Shown here one piece after another: positions 1 to 5,536 of a DNA stretch of 35,546 nucleotides. Both the position numbers and the translations under genes were made by a program. The stretch's first letter is position 1; the number at the start of each line of letters is the position of its first letter. The DNA is from an uncultured Oscillospiraceae bacterium. GTDB lineage: Bacteria > Bacillota > Clostridia > Oscillospirales > Oscillospiraceae. A model generated the notes under the pieces. The model had not been told where the DNA came from. It ran no database searches and was given only the letters and a program-made list of their open reading frames with translations. The DNA is taken from contig CAJUSE010000019.1 in NCBI GenBank assembly GCA_910588975.1, forward strand, positions 1-35,546, given 5' to 3'.

Positions 1-87
1 GCCCGCCAGCAGGCCCCTGACCACCCCATCCTCTGGGGCGTGCCTGAGACGAATTATTTGAAATTCTATCTGTTTCAGGTGGTATGA
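1..87 (+). CDS. RlmI-like rRNA methyltransferase, C-terminal fragment (cut by window edge)
   Basis: The first 28 codons from base 1 are open and end in TGA at 85-87. They encode the C-terminal tail of a class I SAM-dependent rRNA large-subunit methyltransferase (RlmI/YccW family, m5C of 23S rRNA). The match is internal: the tail DHPILWG, then a divergent few residues, then YLKFY and FQVV is almost the same as the end of the complete gene at 9025-10257, with about four substitutions in the last 26 residues. The 5' part lies outside the window, so whether this is a full paralogue or a remnant cannot be told. A strong terminator follows directly. Confidence 0.85.
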   Translation, partial: ARQQAPDHPILWGVPETNYLKFYLFQVV

Positions 88-92
88 AAAAC

Positions 93-128
93 TCCGGGCC
101 GGACAGAGGTGTCCGGCCCGGAATTTTT
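93..128 (+). terminator. Bidirectional intrinsic terminator
   Basis: A perfect 12-bp stem (94-105 with 110-121) closes a GAGG tetraloop and is followed by ATTTTTATTT. On the minus strand the same stem is followed by GTTTTTC, so it can end both the methyltransferase transcript and the small minus-strand genes that converge on it. Confidence 0.9.
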
Positions 129-258
129 ATTTCTCCGTGATAGGCTTTGCCTTACACTTGGTGGTCTTGGCCTTTCCCTGTATCTCAGGCACAGGCGGCA
201 CCTCGTTTTTGGGCGGCTTGGGGTTGATCTCAGGCCGCTTCATTCCCTTCTTTGCCAT
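127..258 (-). CDS. Small basic proline/lysine-rich protein, 43 aa
   Basis: A 43-codon reading frame that starts MAKKGMKRPEINPKPPKNE and continues with more Lys and Pro. It is preceded by a textbook ribosome binding site (AAAGGAG, about 7 nt before the ATG at 258), which is the main reason to believe it. The protein is very basic, has no membrane segment and probably has little fixed structure. It lies 13 nt downstream of another small gene (272-430), so the two look co-transcribed. No function is recognised. An upstream in-frame start would extend it to 66 aa but lacks a comparable binding site. Confidence 0.6.
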   Translation of the reverse strand: MAKKGMKRPEINPKPPKNEVPPVPEIQGKAKTTKCKAKPITEK

Positions 259-271
259 CGGTTTCTCCTTT

Positions 272-430
272 TCAAAGATCCTCCAGATCAGCGGCGGGCA
301 GGTCGTTTTCCAGATTATCCCGGGCAAGGTCGGTATCCAGCACGGGATACGCCTCCTCCGGGATAGGCCTCTCCAACTCCTCCTCCACCGCCTGGGGCGG
401 CCAGATCCGTTTCTTGTTTTTAGGCGTCAT
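272..430 (-). CDS. Small hypothetical protein, 52 aa, acidic C-terminus
   Basis: A 52-codon frame beginning MTPKNKKRIWPPQ and ending in an acidic Asp/Glu/Leu-rich tail. The ATG at 430 is preceded by GGGAGG at good distance. The N-terminus is basic and the rest strongly acidic, with no membrane helix or known motif. It is the first gene of a likely two-gene unit with 127-258. Only about 35 nt separate its start from the T-tract of a terminator hairpin (468-500), and I see no good promoter there, so it may depend on read-through or on conditional termination. Function unknown. Confidence 0.55.
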   Translation of the reverse strand: MTPKNKKRIWPPQAVEEELERPIPEEAYPVLDTDLARDNLENDLPAADLEDL

Positions 431-467
431 GGTTCTCCCTCCCCAAACAGTATGCCCCAATACATAC

Positions 468-500
468 AAAAAATCGCCGCAAGTGATAAACACTTGCGGC
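468..500 (-). terminator. Intrinsic terminator, second of a tandem pair after the tRNA operon
   Basis: On the minus strand a perfect 10-bp stem (491-500 with 476-485, loop 486-490) is followed by GA and six T residues (468-473). It lies between the larger terminator at 522-580 and the small gene starting at 430, so it is either a back-up terminator of the tRNA operon or an attenuator for the two small genes. Confidence 0.8.
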
Positions 501-521
501 CTTTTGCGGGGAAAGGAAGAG

Positions 522-580
522 AAAAAGCCGAAGGGCCAACCCGGCGCCGCTTGCGGCGTTGGGTGGCCCTTCGGCTTTTT
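522..580 (-). terminator. Large bidirectional terminator at the end of the tRNA operon
   Basis: AAAAAGCCGAAGGGCC at 522-537 pairs with GGCCCTTCGGCTTTTT at 565-580. Inside, ACCC/GGGT and a CGCCGC-TT-GCGGCG hairpin continue the stem. The A-tract on one side and T-tract on the other make it functional on both strands. It starts a few bases past the CCA end of tRNA-Lys. Confidence 0.88.
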
Positions 581-586
581 CTGCGT

Positions 587-662
587 TGGTGACCCGCCGG
601 GGGCTCGAACCCCGGACAACCGGCTTAAAAGGCAGGTGCTCTACCAACTGAGCTAGCGGGTC
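587..662 (-). tRNA. tRNA-Lys (anticodon TTT)
   Basis: A 76-nt cloverleaf with encoded CCA: acceptor GACCCGC/GCGGGTC, D arm GCTC...GAGC, anticodon loop CTTTTAA, T arm CGGGG/CCCCG with TTCGAGC. The anticodon stem reads CCTGC against GCCGG, which leaves a U-C mismatch at the central pair (29-41). Last tRNA of the five-gene minus-strand operon, just before the tandem terminators. Confidence 0.95.
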
Positions 663-710
663 ATAAGATATGAAAACGGGGACGTAGGGTCCCACGCCCT
701 TTGCCCTTGA

Positions 711-738
711 CCAAACCGAAATCAGGATTTCGGTTTGG
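711..738. other. Perfect 12-bp hairpin in the Gln-Lys tRNA spacer
   Basis: CCAAACCGAAAT (711-722) and ATTTCGGTTTGG (727-738) are perfect complements around a CAGG loop. No T-tract follows on either strand, so it is not a classical terminator. It sits in a 150-nt spacer between two tRNAs and may be a processing signal or a small repeat. The rest of the spacer holds only short palindromes such as CCGCATGCGG. Confidence 0.6.
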
Positions 739-812
739 GGAGGAGGAGCAACGGAGGGAATGAGCCCTGCCGCATGCGGTGGGGCGAACGATCCGGAGTT
801 TGCTCCGACAAT

Positions 813-887
813 TGGCAGGGATGGCTGGAATCGAACCAGCGATGCGGGAGTCAAAGTCCCGTGCCTTAACCGCTTGGCTACACCCCA
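813..887 (-). tRNA. tRNA-Gln (anticodon TTG)
   Basis: A 75-nt cloverleaf with encoded CCA: acceptor TGGGGTG/CATCCCT, anticodon stem GGGAC or CGGGA around loop CTTTGAC, T arm GCTGG/CCAGC. The first acceptor pair is U1-U72 and the fifth a G-U wobble; a weak 1-72 pair is usual for glutamine tRNAs. Fourth tRNA in the operon. Confidence 0.95.
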
Positions 888-901
888 ATGGGGAAAAAGC
901 A

Positions 902-931
902 AAGGGCCGGAGCCGTTATGCTCCGGCCCTT
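902..931 (-). terminator. Hairpin with T-tract between tRNA-His and tRNA-Gln
   Basis: An 11-bp perfect stem (902-912 with 921-931) around an 8-nt loop. Read on the minus strand it is followed by TGCTTTTTCC, which fits an intrinsic terminator or a partial terminator/processing site downstream of tRNA-His. It would split the operon or reduce the level of the two downstream tRNAs. Confidence 0.6.
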
Positions 932-940
932 ATGCCATTC

Positions 941-1017
941 TGGGGTGGGCGAAGGGACTCGAACCCTCGACACTCGGAACCACAATCCGATGCTCTACCA
1001 ACTGAACTACGCCCACC
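941..1017 (-). tRNA. tRNA-His (anticodon GTG)
   Basis: A 77-nt cloverleaf including the encoded extra G at position -1 typical of histidine tRNAs (opposite C73) and the CCA end. Acceptor GTGGGCG/CGCCCAC, anticodon loop TTGTGGT in a CGGA-type stem, T arm with TTCGAGT. Third functional tRNA of the operon. Confidence 0.95.
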
Positions 1018-1073
1018 ATATAAATGAACAAGGGGATGCGCCGGGGAGGAACCGCCTGCTGCGTTGATTGAAA

Positions 1074-1150
1074 TGGTACGCCAGGAGGGACTCGAACCCC
1101 CGGCCTACTGCTTAGAAGGCAGTTGCTCTATCCACCTGAGCTACTGGCGC
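1074..1150 (-). tRNA. tRNA-Arg (anticodon TCT)
   Basis: A 77-nt cloverleaf with encoded CCA: acceptor GCGCCAG/CTGGCGT (one G-U), D arm GCTC, anticodon stem ACTGC/GCAGT with loop CTTCTAA, T arm CGGGG/CCCTC-type with TTCGAGT. It reads AGA codons. A broken copy of its 5' half lies just upstream at 1246-1267. Confidence 0.95.
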
Positions 1151-1183
1151 ATATGGGTTTGCCTCCTGAAAAGGGGCAGTTGC

Positions 1184-1267
1184 TCCGCCTGCTTCGCAGG
1201 CACTAACTGTCGCTAAACTCACTGCGGTCGTTAAGCGACAGTAAGTATCCGCCTGAGCTACTGGCGC
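1184..1267 (-). pseudogene. tRNA-Arg 5' fragment interrupted by a palindromic insert
   Basis: Bases 1267 to 1246 on the minus strand repeat the acceptor and D-arm start of the neighbouring tRNA-Arg (22 nt with one change). The match then stops at an insert of about 56 nt (1192-1247). The insert is flanked by the 8-bp direct repeat TCCGCCTG (1184-1191 and 1248-1255) and holds a 9-bp inverted repeat ACTGTCGCT/AGCGACAGT (1206-1214, 1234-1242) and the mini-hairpin GCCTGC-TTC-GCAGGC (1187-1201). Beyond it a few bases resembling GAGCAACTGCC of the real tRNA return before the likeness is lost. No functional cloverleaf can form. Confidence 0.65.
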
Positions 1268-1270
1268 ATT

Positions 1271-1344
1271 TGGAGCGGGTGATGGGAATCGAACCCACGC
1301 GACCAGCTTGGAAGGCTGGGATTCTACCATTGAACTACACCCGC
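1271..1344 (-). tRNA. tRNA-Gly (anticodon TCC)
   Basis: A 74-nt cloverleaf with encoded CCA: acceptor GCGGGTG/CACCCGC, anticodon stem CCAGC/GCTGG with loop CTTCCAA, T arm GTGGG/CCCAT with TTCGATT. First gene after the operon promoter. Confidence 0.95.
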
Positions 1345-1376
1345 ACAGGTCTGACATCCTCAACGTCAGCTTTAGT

Positions 1377-1406
1377 ATGATAGCATATCCACGCTTTGTT
1401 TGTCAA
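1377..1406 (-). promoter_or_regulatory. Promoter of the tRNA operon
   Basis: On the minus strand a perfect TTGACA (1406-1401) is followed after 18 nt by TATCAT (1382-1377). Transcription would start about 25 nt ahead of tRNA-Gly, as expected for a stable-RNA operon. Confidence 0.8.
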
Positions 1407-1486
1407 TGCTTTTTTGCAATTTCCTCCATCCCTGTTGCCAGAAGGCCAAAAAGCGGGGGAATGAGCTGCAGGGAGGAAAATTTTTC

Positions 1487-1515
1487 TTGCCTGCACTCCT
1501 AACCTATGATATAAT
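1487..1515 (+). promoter_or_regulatory. Promoter of the riboswitch-controlled transporter gene
   Basis: TTGCCT (1487-1492), 17-nt spacer, consensus TATAAT (1510-1515). The predicted start near 1522 lies about 40 nt ahead of the riboswitch aptamer, so the leader contains the whole aptamer and its terminator. Confidence 0.75.
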
Positions 1516-1559
1516 TTTTCCGGAAAAGCCTTTGCCCGGCGGGGCGAGGCAAAATATCC

Positions 1560-1654
1560 CATGGGGGAGTAGTTATGTACGATACCGTACAGGTCAGGTC
1601 AACATCACTGCGGGCCTTTGTCCGCTGGCTTGGCACATTGTAACGAGACTCATG
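1560..1654 (+). ncRNA. yybP-ykoY (manganese) riboswitch aptamer
   Basis: The leader carries the conserved blocks of the yybP-ykoY family: GGGGAGTAG (1564-1572), GTCAACAT (1599-1606 region) and ACGAGACT (1643-1650). Closing helix P1 can form between CATGGG (1560-1565) and CTCATG (1649-1654). Internal helices are visible: TGTACG/CGTACA around ATAC, and GCGGGC/GTCCGC around CTTT. Family members bind Mn2+ where the GGGGAGUAG loop docks on the second arm. The 3' P1 strand is shared with the terminator at 1645-1690, so ligand-stabilised P1 should prevent termination and switch the gene on. Identification is by recognised consensus, not by a covariance search. Confidence 0.87.
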
Positions 1655-1690
1655 TGCAGCTGTTTTGCTGTGCATGGGTCTCATTTTTTT
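1645..1690 (+). terminator. Riboswitch expression platform: conditional terminator
   Basis: A 16-bp stem (1645-1660 with 1667-1682, including a few G-U pairs, hexaloop TGTTTT) runs into seven T residues (1684-1690). Its 5' arm contains the ACGAGACT block and the P1 3' strand of the aptamer, so aptamer and terminator are mutually exclusive. Confidence 0.9.
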
Positions 1691-1724
1691 ATCCATACTA
1701 ATATGAAAAAAGGAGTAGGAAGCT

Positions 1725-3347
1725 ATGACCATGGAGGAACTGATGCTGTTCATTGTCCGGCTCATTGCCGGCACCGGCGTTTTTCTGGTGGGCGTCCATC
1801 TGCTTACCGAGAACATTGAGCAGCTGGCCACCGACAAGATCAAGTCCCTGTTTGGCCGTACGGCGGGCAAGAAGCTGGTCAACGTAGGCATCGGCGCTGC
1901 CACCACCGCCCTTATTCAAAGCTCGGGCGTTACCACTGTGCTCATCGTTGGCTTCGTCAATATTGGGGTCGTCAGCCTGAGCCAGGCCACCGCTATGATC
2001 ATGGGAGCTAACATCGGCACCACCATCACCGCCCAGGTGGCCGCTTTGAGCTCTTTCCCCATCACCACCTATGTCCAGGTGCTGGCAGGGGTGGGCATCC
2101 TCGTTACCATGCTGTGCAAAAAGGAGCGGGTGCGCCAGGTGGGCTTCATTCTGGCCGGCCTGGGGCTCATTTTTGTAGGGCTCAGCGTCATGTCCGACGC
2201 TATGAAGGGCAACCGGGACGCCATCCAGCTTCTCTTTGAGAATGTGACCAATCCCTTCCTGCTCTTCCTCATCGGCATCGTCCTCACCGCCCTGGTCCAG
2301 TCCAGCTCTGCCACCACCTCGGTCATCATCGCCATGTCGGTGGCCGGGCTCAGCATCGGCACCGGGGGCAACGAGATGCTCTTTATCATCCTGGGCACCA
2401 ACATCGGCTCCTGCGTCACGGCCCTTATGTCCTCTCTGGGCTCGGGGACCAACGCCCGGCGGACAGGACTGATCCACCTGATGTTCAACAGCTTCGGCTC
2501 GCTTATCTTCATGGCCGTGCTGCTGGCCTGGCCCGGCTTTATGGATGCCACCTTCGAGCGGTGGTTCCCCGCCCCCGCCGTGCAGATCGCCATGTTCCAC
2601 ACCTTCTTCAATGTGGTGTGCACGATCCTGTTCCTGCCCTTCTCCGAGGGCTTTGTGAAGCTGTCCCAGGCCCTTGTGAAGGAGAAGAAGGAAAAGGCGG
2701 ACTTCACCTATCTGGACGAGCGTATGCTGGTCACCCCGGCCATCGCCGTGACCCAGCTCAAGCGGGAGACAGTGGTCCTGGCCGACATGGCCATGGAGGC
2801 CTTTGAGGTGGCGTATCGTGGCCTGCGGGAGAAGGACAAGGGCCTTGCCGGAGAGGTCAACGAGCTTATCGTCAAGGTCCAGAAAAAGAGCGACCACATT
2901 TTGGATTACCTGCTCAAGGCCTCGGCCAGCAACGCCGGGCAGCGGGCAGAGAAGGACATCTCGGACATCCACAACGATCTGGGGGACCTGCTCCGTGTGG
3001 CCGAGATCGCCGAGAACCTGACCAAGTACACCCGGCGGCTGTGCGACCACAATCAGGAGTTTACCCAGGAGGCCAGGACGGGCATCGAGGAGATGGTGGA
3101 GAAGCTCCGGGAGCTCTTTGGCTACACCCGGAGTTATCTGCTCACCGACGACACCGCCCTGCTGCCCAAGGTGGCGGCCGCCGAGGACCAGGTGGACGCC
3201 CTGCGCAAGAGCCTCATCAACGGCCATATTGACCGGCTCAACGCAGGGGCCTGCAAGCCTGAAACCAGCGGTACCTTTATCAACCTGGTGTCCAATCTGG
3301 AGCGTTTGGGCGACCACATCACCTTTGTGGCCAACCGGGGAGAGTAA
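1725..3347 (+). CDS. Na/Pi-cotransporter family protein with C-terminal PhoU-like domain
   Basis: A 540-aa inner-membrane protein. The first ~320 residues form the Na+/phosphate cotransporter II fold as an inverted repeat: each half carries a QSS motif (ALIQSSGVTT near residue 64, LVQSSSATTS near 190) followed by a GANIGTT or GTNIGS motif. The last ~190 residues are a helical PhoU-like domain. The family is known for phosphate uptake or export, but substrate is often untested. The ATG at 1725 has AAAGGAG 8 nt upstream. A Mn-type riboswitch and conditional terminator control it, which suggests a role in manganese stress or in Mn/phosphate balance rather than simple phosphate supply. A paralogue lies at 30260-32089. 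Confidence 0.9.
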   Translation: MTMEELMLFIVRLIAGTGVFLVGVHLLTENIEQLATDKIKSLFGRTAGKKLVNVGIGAATTALIQSSGVTTVLIVGFVNIGVVSLSQATAMIMGANIGTTITAQVAALSSFPITTYVQVLAGVGILVTMLCKKERVRQVGFILAGLGLIFVGLSVMSDAMKGNRDAIQLLFENVTNPFLLFLIGIVLTALVQSSSATTSVIIAMSVAGLSIGTGGNEMLFIILGTNIGSCVTALMSSLGSGTNARRTGLIHLMFNSFGSLIFMAVLLAWPGFMDATFERWFPAPAVQIAMFHTFFNVVCTILFLPFSEGFVKLSQALVKEKKEKADFTYLDERMLVTPAIAVTQLKRETVVLADMAMEAFEVAYRGLREKDKGLAGEVNELIVKVQKKSDHILDYLLKASASNAGQRAEKDISDIHNDLGDLLRVAEIAENLTKYTRRLCDHNQEFTQEARTGIEEMVEKLRELFGYTRSYLLTDDTALLPKVAAAEDQVDALRKSLINGHIDRLNAGACKPETSGTFINLVSNLERLGDHITFVANRGE

Positions 3348-3357
3348 ACACCGCAGA

Positions 3358-3402
3358 ACAGGAGGACAGGCCCGGAAGGGGGCTCTGTCCTCCTGTGTTT
3401 TT
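3358..3402 (+). terminator. Intrinsic terminator after the Na/Pi-PhoU gene
   Basis: Perfect 12-bp stem ACAGGAGGACAG (3358-3369) with CTGTCCTCCTGT (3385-3396), followed by GTTTTT. Confidence 0.9.
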
Positions 3403-3431
3403 CCATGAAGAGGGCCGGTGCTGTCTGGGCC

Positions 3432-3460
3432 TTGTGCTGGCGGGAAAAGTGTGGTAAAAT
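3432..3460 (+). promoter_or_regulatory. Promoter of the HD-GYP-like gene
   Basis: TTGTGC (3432-3437), 17-nt spacer ending in TGTGG, then TAAAAT (3455-3460). The TGTGG next to the -10 box gives it an extended -10 character. It leaves an untranslated leader of about 150 nt. Confidence 0.65.
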
Positions 3461-3466
3461 ACTCTT

Positions 3467-3614
3467 ATATAGACGAAAACTGACATGCCGCAGCGACCTG
3501 TTGGGCCTGCGGTGATATGCCGATAAGTGGATCAATTGCCCCATTCGTCCCCTGCCGGCGGGCCCGACTCCGCAGGATCACCCAAAAATTGGGTAGAGGG
3601 CAGAGGCGACAGAT
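3467..3614 (+). other. Long structured 5' leader of the HD-GYP-like gene
   Basis: Between the predicted transcription start and the gene lie three small helices: CCGCAG/CTGCGG (3488-3493 with 3507-3512), CCTGC/GCAGG (3551-3555 with 3572-3576) and CCCAA/TTGGG (3581-3585 with 3589-3593). It does not match any riboswitch consensus I know, including both c-di-GMP classes, and there is no terminator hairpin. Confidence 0.35.
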
Positions 3615-5465
3615 ATGGAGGGATATGCGTTGGATACCTGGGAAAAAAGTGAGCTGCTTGCTACATATTCGGACAACCTGCGCATTCAAGCCGAACTGGA
3701 TCAGGCCCTGCAGGAGAAAAAAGGGGAGAAGGAGTGGCTGGATGCCTTCCACGAGCGATCTGACCGGCTGGACCAGCTCTTCCGGCAGAACGAGGCCATT
3801 GCTGCCTCTTTGCGGGAGACGGCCCAGGAGGAGAAGCTGACCCCCGAGGCCGCTCAGTTCTTGTGTGAAAGACTGCTCAAGCGCAGCAGCCAGCGCCATC
3901 AGGGTGGCCGGGTGGCCATGCCCATTCTGTCCATGCTCATCCCCTACTATGAAGAGCACCACGACCCGGAAAAGCTGGCCCGGCTCTATGGATACGTCTA
4001 TAACGCCCTGGCCCCTTCTTCGGCCAGAATGGAAAGGGACGATGTGCTCTCCAAGACGGTGTACAGCCGGAAGATCATTGAGCTGCGCAGCGAGTACGAA
4101 AATCTCCGGGACGTGCGCTCCCGGCTGGAGATCTTCATGGCCTATTACAACATCTGTGTGGCCGAGCGCTCCGAGGGCCTGGTGAGCGTGGACGAGTCCT
4201 ACGACTACCTCCGGGAGATGCTGGAGCTGTGGAACAGCGAGACCGTCCAGCGGCTGGACGGAGAGAACGAGCACATTCTGTGGTACGTCACCCTGACCCA
4301 GCAGGAGTGGCTGTCGGTGGAAAATGAGATCGACAACGCCCAGGAGCCGGCCATTGCCTACTTCTGCCAGCTGGCCGGGGACTGCTTCGAGGAGGAGCAG
4401 GAGACCATTGAGGAGCCCTACGAGTGCAGCAACGCCGTCTGCGCAGCCTACTACCACGCCCGGGTCCTTCAGGGGGACCAGAGCTGGGACGAGGCCCTGG
4501 AGCACTATTTTGACTACTATGTCCAGCGTATGGATCACCCCGAGGAGAGCGAGGACGGGGGTATGACCATGGAGGAGGCCAGTTTCCTGCTGGAGACCCC
4601 TCTGACCCTGGAGCGGTGGCTCCACGAGTGCACTGACGAAGCCCTGAAGGAGCGAATTCTCAACAAGCTGAAGGAGGATACCCATACCATCCTCATCCGC
4701 CGATTTGCCGGCCTGCCCGAGACCACCATCGCCAAGGGGCTGGCCAGGTGGTGTTTCACCATGCTGCCCTATCTCCAGGACCGGGAGGAGAAGGAGGAGT
4801 GGATGTTCAACCTGGTGCTGCGCAAGCAGTTTCTCACCTATCTCCACTCGGTGATGGTGGCCCGGCTGTGCGACACCATCGCCCGCTCCCTGCTGGGCAG
4901 TCGGCCCCAGCTTTTCGAGCCGGTGAAGGCCCTTCTGGGGGAGCAGGACCTGCTGGAGTACGTCACCAAGGCCGCCCTGTTCCACGACATTGGCAAGAGC
5001 GAGATCGCCGAGATCGTCAACACCCAGGTCCGCTCTTTGGAGCAGGACGAGTTTGCCCAGATCCGCAAGCACCCGGGATACGGCTATGCCCTCATTGGCG
5101 GCGATGCCGATCTGAAGCGCTACGGCGATGTGATGCTGGGCCATCATAGATTTTACAGCGGTCAGGGGGGCTACCCCGAGGACTTTGACAACACCAATTC
5201 CCCCTACCGCTTCATCATCAATCTTGTGGCCATCTGTGACAGTCTGGATGCCGCCACCGACAGTCTGGGCCGGAACTACAAGGGGGCCAAGAGCTTTGAC
5301 CAGGTCCTCGCCGAGCTGGAGGAGGGCAAGGGCACCCGGTATGACCCGGACATTGTGGACCACCTGGCGGCCACCCCCGCCCTGCAGGCCCGCCTGCGCA
5401 CCCTGGTGGGGGAGGAGCGGGGAAATGCGGCCTACGAGATCTACACCATGGCCATTCAATCCTGA
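3615..5465 (+). CDS. HD-GYP-like domain protein with long helical N-terminus
   Basis: A 616-aa soluble protein. The first ~400 residues are helical, rich in Glu, Leu and Tyr, and look like a degenerate tetratricopeptide-type solenoid. The C-terminus is a metal-dependent phosphohydrolase: His-Asp in LFHDIGKSEIAE (about residues 457-460), KHPGYGYALIGG, and GHHRFYSGQGGYP (His510, His511, GYP 519-521). The last motif is close to the HHE..DG.GYP signature of HD-GYP cyclic-di-GMP phosphodiesterases but with the Glu and Asp replaced. Such enzymes cleave c-di-GMP or cGAMP; here the activity is inferred. The ATG at 3615 has AGAGG at 8 nt, while an in-frame TTG at 3630 has the stronger GGAGGG at 7 nt and may be the real start. 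Confidence 0.8.
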   Translation: MEGYALDTWEKSELLATYSDNLRIQAELDQALQEKKGEKEWLDAFHERSDRLDQLFRQNEAIAASLRETAQEEKLTPEAAQFLCERLLKRSSQRHQGGRVAMPILSMLIPYYEEHHDPEKLARLYGYVYNALAPSSARMERDDVLSKTVYSRKIIELRSEYENLRDVRSRLEIFMAYYNICVAERSEGLVSVDESYDYLREMLELWNSETVQRLDGENEHILWYVTLTQQEWLSVENEIDNAQEPAIAYFCQLAGDCFEEEQETIEEPYECSNAVCAAYYHARVLQGDQSWDEALEHYFDYYVQRMDHPEESEDGGMTMEEASFLLETPLTLERWLHECTDEALKERILNKLKEDTHTILIRRFAGLPETTIAKGLARWCFTMLPYLQDREEKEEWMFNLVLRKQFLTYLHSVMVARLCDTIARSLLGSRPQLFEPVKALLGEQDLLEYVTKAALFHDIGKSEIAEIVNTQVRSLEQDEFAQIRKHPGYGYALIGGDADLKRYGDVMLGHHRFYSGQGGYPEDFDNTNSPYRFIINLVAICDSLDAATDSLGRNYKGAKSFDQVLAELEEGKGTRYDPDIVDHLAATPALQARLRTLVGEERGNAAYEIYTMAIQS

Positions 5466-5477
5466 GTGAGAACGGGC

Positions 5478-5515
5478 AAGGGCCGGACTTCCGATGGAAG
5501 TCCGGCCCTTATTTT
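5478..5515 (+). terminator. Intrinsic terminator between convergent genes
   Basis: A perfect 14-15-bp stem (5478-5492 with 5496-5510) followed by ATTTTG. It ends the HD-GYP-like gene; on the other strand the T-run is short (TT), so it should act mainly on the plus strand. Confidence 0.88.
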
Positions 5516-5536
5516 GCAGCTTGTTCCCTGTGAAAA

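Noticed and set aside
1187..1242. CRISPR-like repeat or attachment site in the tRNA cluster
   Set aside because: There are no repeated units with regular spacers and no integrase gene nearby; the signal is a single palindromic insert.
1698..3317. Long 539-aa open frame on the minus strand across the Na/Pi-PhoU gene
   Set aside because: It mirrors the real gene in a GC-rich region; composition is Gly/His/Gln/Asp-rich without motifs, and the plus strand has clear transporter motifs and a binding site.
3467..3614. Possible c-di-GMP riboswitch before the HD-GYP-like gene
   Set aside because: The conserved blocks of c-di-GMP-I and -II aptamers are absent and there is no terminator; kept only as an unexplained structured leader.
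3465..5459. 664-aa open frame on the minus strand opposite the HD-GYP-like gene
   Set aside because: A low-complexity shadow frame (Leu/Gly/Gln/Val-rich), no ribosome binding site, and it would start in the terminator of its neighbour.
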